Assembly: GCA_947626165.1 (NCBI GenBank)
Contig: CANQRG010000006.1
Span: 88,242 to 152,241, forward strand
Reading direction: 5' to 3'
Origin: an uncultured Clostridia bacterium
GTDB taxonomy: Bacteria; Bacillota; Clostridia; Oscillospirales; Ruminococcaceae
Length of the DNA stretch: 64,000 nucleotides
Shown here: one piece after another, positions 62,083 through 64,000 of the stretch
How the letters are laid out: every line of letters begins with the position of its first letter
How positions within the stretch are numbered: the first letter of the stretch is position 1
Program-made: the position numbers and the translations under genes
Notes under the pieces: generated by a model
What the model was told of the DNA's origin: nothing
What the model saw: the letters and a program-made list of their open reading frames with translations, nothing else
The model's database searches: none

Positions 62083-63846
62083 TCATAATTGACCATATAA
62101 TTTATAAATCGGAAAGCTTTTATATTTTGATTGATCTTCTTCAGAAAACTGCTCAAAATATTGTTGAGCTTTTGTCTTATTGCCCAATAACACATACTTT
62201 CCAAATATAATATGTAACTCGTCGCTATCTATTTTATTCAATAGATCAAGTTCGTCTTTATTAAATTCACCAATTCTTTTTTTGATTTGAAGCCGATTTA
62301 ACAGAATAAGTTCCTCTGTTATAAAAGGCTCTAATAGATGAAGTAAATATTCAGCTAAAACAAGAAAATGCGAATCAGAATTACGATCAAAAACATTTAT
62401 AATAATTAACACGCATTCCAGCAACGGCCCGGATGTAACTTCATTTATCTCTGCGTTGTCGATTTGAAACCTAAAAGCATCGTAATCGTAACAATAAAGA
62501 TTGGCAAGAACATCTACATCGTGATATACAAATATCGGAAAGCGATACCCTTTTTTATTTTCATTCTCACTGCACGGTAAAAAAACCGCATACTTATTTG
62601 TATACACAGAATTAGCCAATTCAATTTCATTATCCTTTTTTAATATTAGTAACGGAACGCATTTATCTCCAAACTTCCAAATATACTTGCTCATTCCATC
62701 CTGTAATTGGCTATTGTATGTTCCCAACCGCAAGTTCACAAGTTTCACGAATTGCGCCTGTTGCTTATCAGTATAATCTGACAGTTTAATATTTACATCA
62801 AAATCAATCATTTTTAATGTGTCGAACAAATCAATAATATATCTAAGCTGTTTTTCAAATACAAGGGGCATATTCAAATTCGCATATTGGAAACTATGCC
62901 CTTCGATAGCAAAGGAATTGGCGTTTTTAAGCTCCAATAAAAATTGAGCATCACGACTTACTTCTTTTAAGGATGTTCGAATCTTAAAATTGAACTTATT
63001 CTCTGTCAGCTGTATTTTTAAATTAGGACTTACAACCAAAACCATACTGCCGTTCGAATCAGCTATACATTTATATTGGGTATAAAACACTTTCTCTCCC
63101 ACAGATATTTTTTGATTAACATCTTCTTCCATGAAAAAGGTAGACTTATCAATCCATTCCATAGGTCTCGGATACTTATCATCATCCGTTTTTCCATACA
63201 AACAAATATCGCCGGAAGATAATCGCAATAATGCGTTGTATGAATCTTTAGCGCCTACAACAGTTAAGGTTATACTTCTGATTTTATCAAAATCATCGCT
63301 TTTAATCCGATCCTGAACTAAAGGAGTATAAGCAGACCCTTGTTTTTTCGCTTCATCGTCAAATTGTTTTGCGATTATGTATAATTTTTGCGAATTCTTT
63401 TCTAACTTCAAAAACGGAATATTATATGTGCCTGAATTACCTTTCTTCTGAGCAGCCTCAAGATAATCGACAATTTTAGACGGATACAACGAAGCATAGA
63501 ATATTTCTCTTTGATTACCATCCAAAAAAATAAGAAAATAAAGTACGCCTTTTTCGGTAGCATATACCTTCAAATCGTTAAGCTCAACAGGATAGGAAAT
63601 CTTTTTGTTGTTCAAAAATTTATGTTGAGGGTCGTTATGCCCTTTAATTTGAACAGACACTCTACCGTCAAAATTTGATTTTGATTGAACGCCATTATTC
63701 TTTTCATATAGCCAAATATATCCATCCCAAGACATTTCTTTATCGTTACCATTAAACTGATGAATCATCGTTGAATGCTCATCAATTATGGCTTCTAACG
63801 CATTTACCGCTCTTTGTTCGGTTTTAGTCGATGAAGGCATCTGCAT
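62083..63846 (-). CDS. DUF4365-like protein, predicted nuclease domain
   Basis: 587 residues. The N-terminal domain (about 5-150) has QRAVNALEAIIDEH, MSWDGYIWLYEKN, GRVSVQIKGH and YFLIFLDGNQREIFYASL. The D ... QxK arrangement (WDGYI ... VQIKG) matches the PD-(D/E)xK-like DUF4365 family, a nuclease fold common in defence loci. The remaining part, about 430 residues, is unassigned. GGAGG lies eight bases before ATG 63846. It is next to other defence-like genes, but its partner, if any, may be beyond the window edge. The last 154 bases of the window hold nothing I can identify. Confidence 0.6.
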   Translation of the reverse strand: MQMPSSTKTEQRAVNALEAIIDEHSTMIHQFNGNDKEMSWDGYIWLYEKNNGVQSKSNFDGRVSVQIKGHNDPQHKFLNNKKISYPVELNDLKVYATEKGVLYFLIFLDGNQREIFYASLYPSKIVDYLEAAQKKGNSGTYNIPFLKLEKNSQKLYIIAKQFDDEAKKQGSAYTPLVQDRIKSDDFDKIRSITLTVVGAKDSYNALLRLSSGDICLYGKTDDDKYPRPMEWIDKSTFFMEEDVNQKISVGEKVFYTQYKCIADSNGSMVLVVSPNLKIQLTENKFNFKIRTSLKEVSRDAQFLLELKNANSFAIEGHSFQYANLNMPLVFEKQLRYIIDLFDTLKMIDFDVNIKLSDYTDKQQAQFVKLVNLRLGTYNSQLQDGMSKYIWKFGDKCVPLLILKKDNEIELANSVYTNKYAVFLPCSENENKKGYRFPIFVYHDVDVLANLYCYDYDAFRFQIDNAEINEVTSGPLLECVLIIINVFDRNSDSHFLVLAEYLLHLLEPFITEELILLNRLQIKKRIGEFNKDELDLLNKIDSDELHIIFGKYVLLGNKTKAQQYFEQFSEEDQSKYKSFPIYKLYGQL

Positions 63847-64000
63847 CTATTGTTCCTCCGCTTAATCGTACTTTTTTAAACATAAACCTATGGATTACAA
63901 GAATAATCACTCCCAAATGGCTGTTATCAAAAGACCGCTTCAATTGCCGCAAACCCGCATAAACACTGGATTTCTTCAACTTTTCAAGTTATTCCCACTC

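Noticed and set aside
1..64000. CRISPR arrays, rRNA and tRNA genes
   Set aside because: No regularly spaced repeat arrays and no rRNA- or tRNA-like sequences noticed while reading; the tandem repeats at 22.7-23.0 kb are promoter/riboswitch duplications.

Overview
The window reads as chromosome of a low-GC Gram-positive anaerobe. A gut or rumen Ruminococcus-like member of the Clostridia (Oscillospiraceae) is my best guess. The reasons are the HrcA/CIRCE heat-shock operon in the order hrcA-grpE-dnaK-dnaJ, strong AGGAGG ribosome sites, lipobox and sorting-type surface proteins, Thr-rich BspA-like repeat proteins, CotH and VTC-domain proteins, and c-di-GMP-I riboswitches. The species cannot be fixed from the sequence alone.

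Layout: 0-6.7 kb, the 5' part of murD (minus) diverges from a potABCD polyamine operon and a prs-like gene (plus). 6.7-12.3 kb, a secreted M23 peptidase, a small HTH regulator and a GH2 glycosidase. 12.4-20 kb, the hrcA-grpE-dnaK-dnaJ stress operon with CIRCE, then valS. 20-23 kb, a secreted leucine-rich-repeat protein behind a c-di-GMP-I riboswitch and three tandem promoters. 23-27 kb, metE-metF-lysR. 27-30 kb, a YjbR-like gene and a hybrid histidine kinase. 30-43.9 kb, one long minus-strand operon for a predicted exopolysaccharide: VTC, DUF4956, CotH, a glycosidase-like protein, HEAT repeats, GT2 synthase, GGDEF-EAL, a TIM-barrel-like protein, a REC-HD-GYP regulator, Hpt and a diguanylate cyclase. 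It sits behind a second c-di-GMP-I riboswitch and a small leader ORF with a homopolymer tract. 43.9-47.6 kb, an XRE regulator, a convergent type I toxin-antitoxin pair and a second hybrid kinase. 47.7-51.2 kb, three surface-protein genes next to a tyrosine recombinase flanked by perfect 24-bp inverted repeats, forming an apparent invertible promoter switch. 51.2-64 kb, an AT-rich accessory and defence-like region: TPR protein, broken XRE regulator, frameshifted NACHT and SIR2 genes, a HerA N-terminal fragment, a HipA-like remnant, a TIR/deoxyribosyltransferase-like protein, an MBL hydrolase and a DUF4365-like predicted nuclease.

How it fits together: the middle of the window is about the cell surface and c-di-GMP. 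The exopolysaccharide operon encodes a c-di-GMP synthase and two predicted phosphodiesterases, and it carries a c-di-GMP aptamer whose 3' end overlaps an intrinsic terminator, which suggests an ON switch. The leucine-rich-repeat gene has a c-di-GMP aptamer wired to an antiterminator, which suggests an OFF switch. Opposite responses of polysaccharide and adhesin to one second messenger would follow. Two further devices look able to switch surface genes on and off: the invertible promoter beside the recombinase, read here in the OFF orientation, and the poly-G tract in the leader ORF of the exopolysaccharide operon. All regulatory logic here is inferred from sequence and has not been tested.
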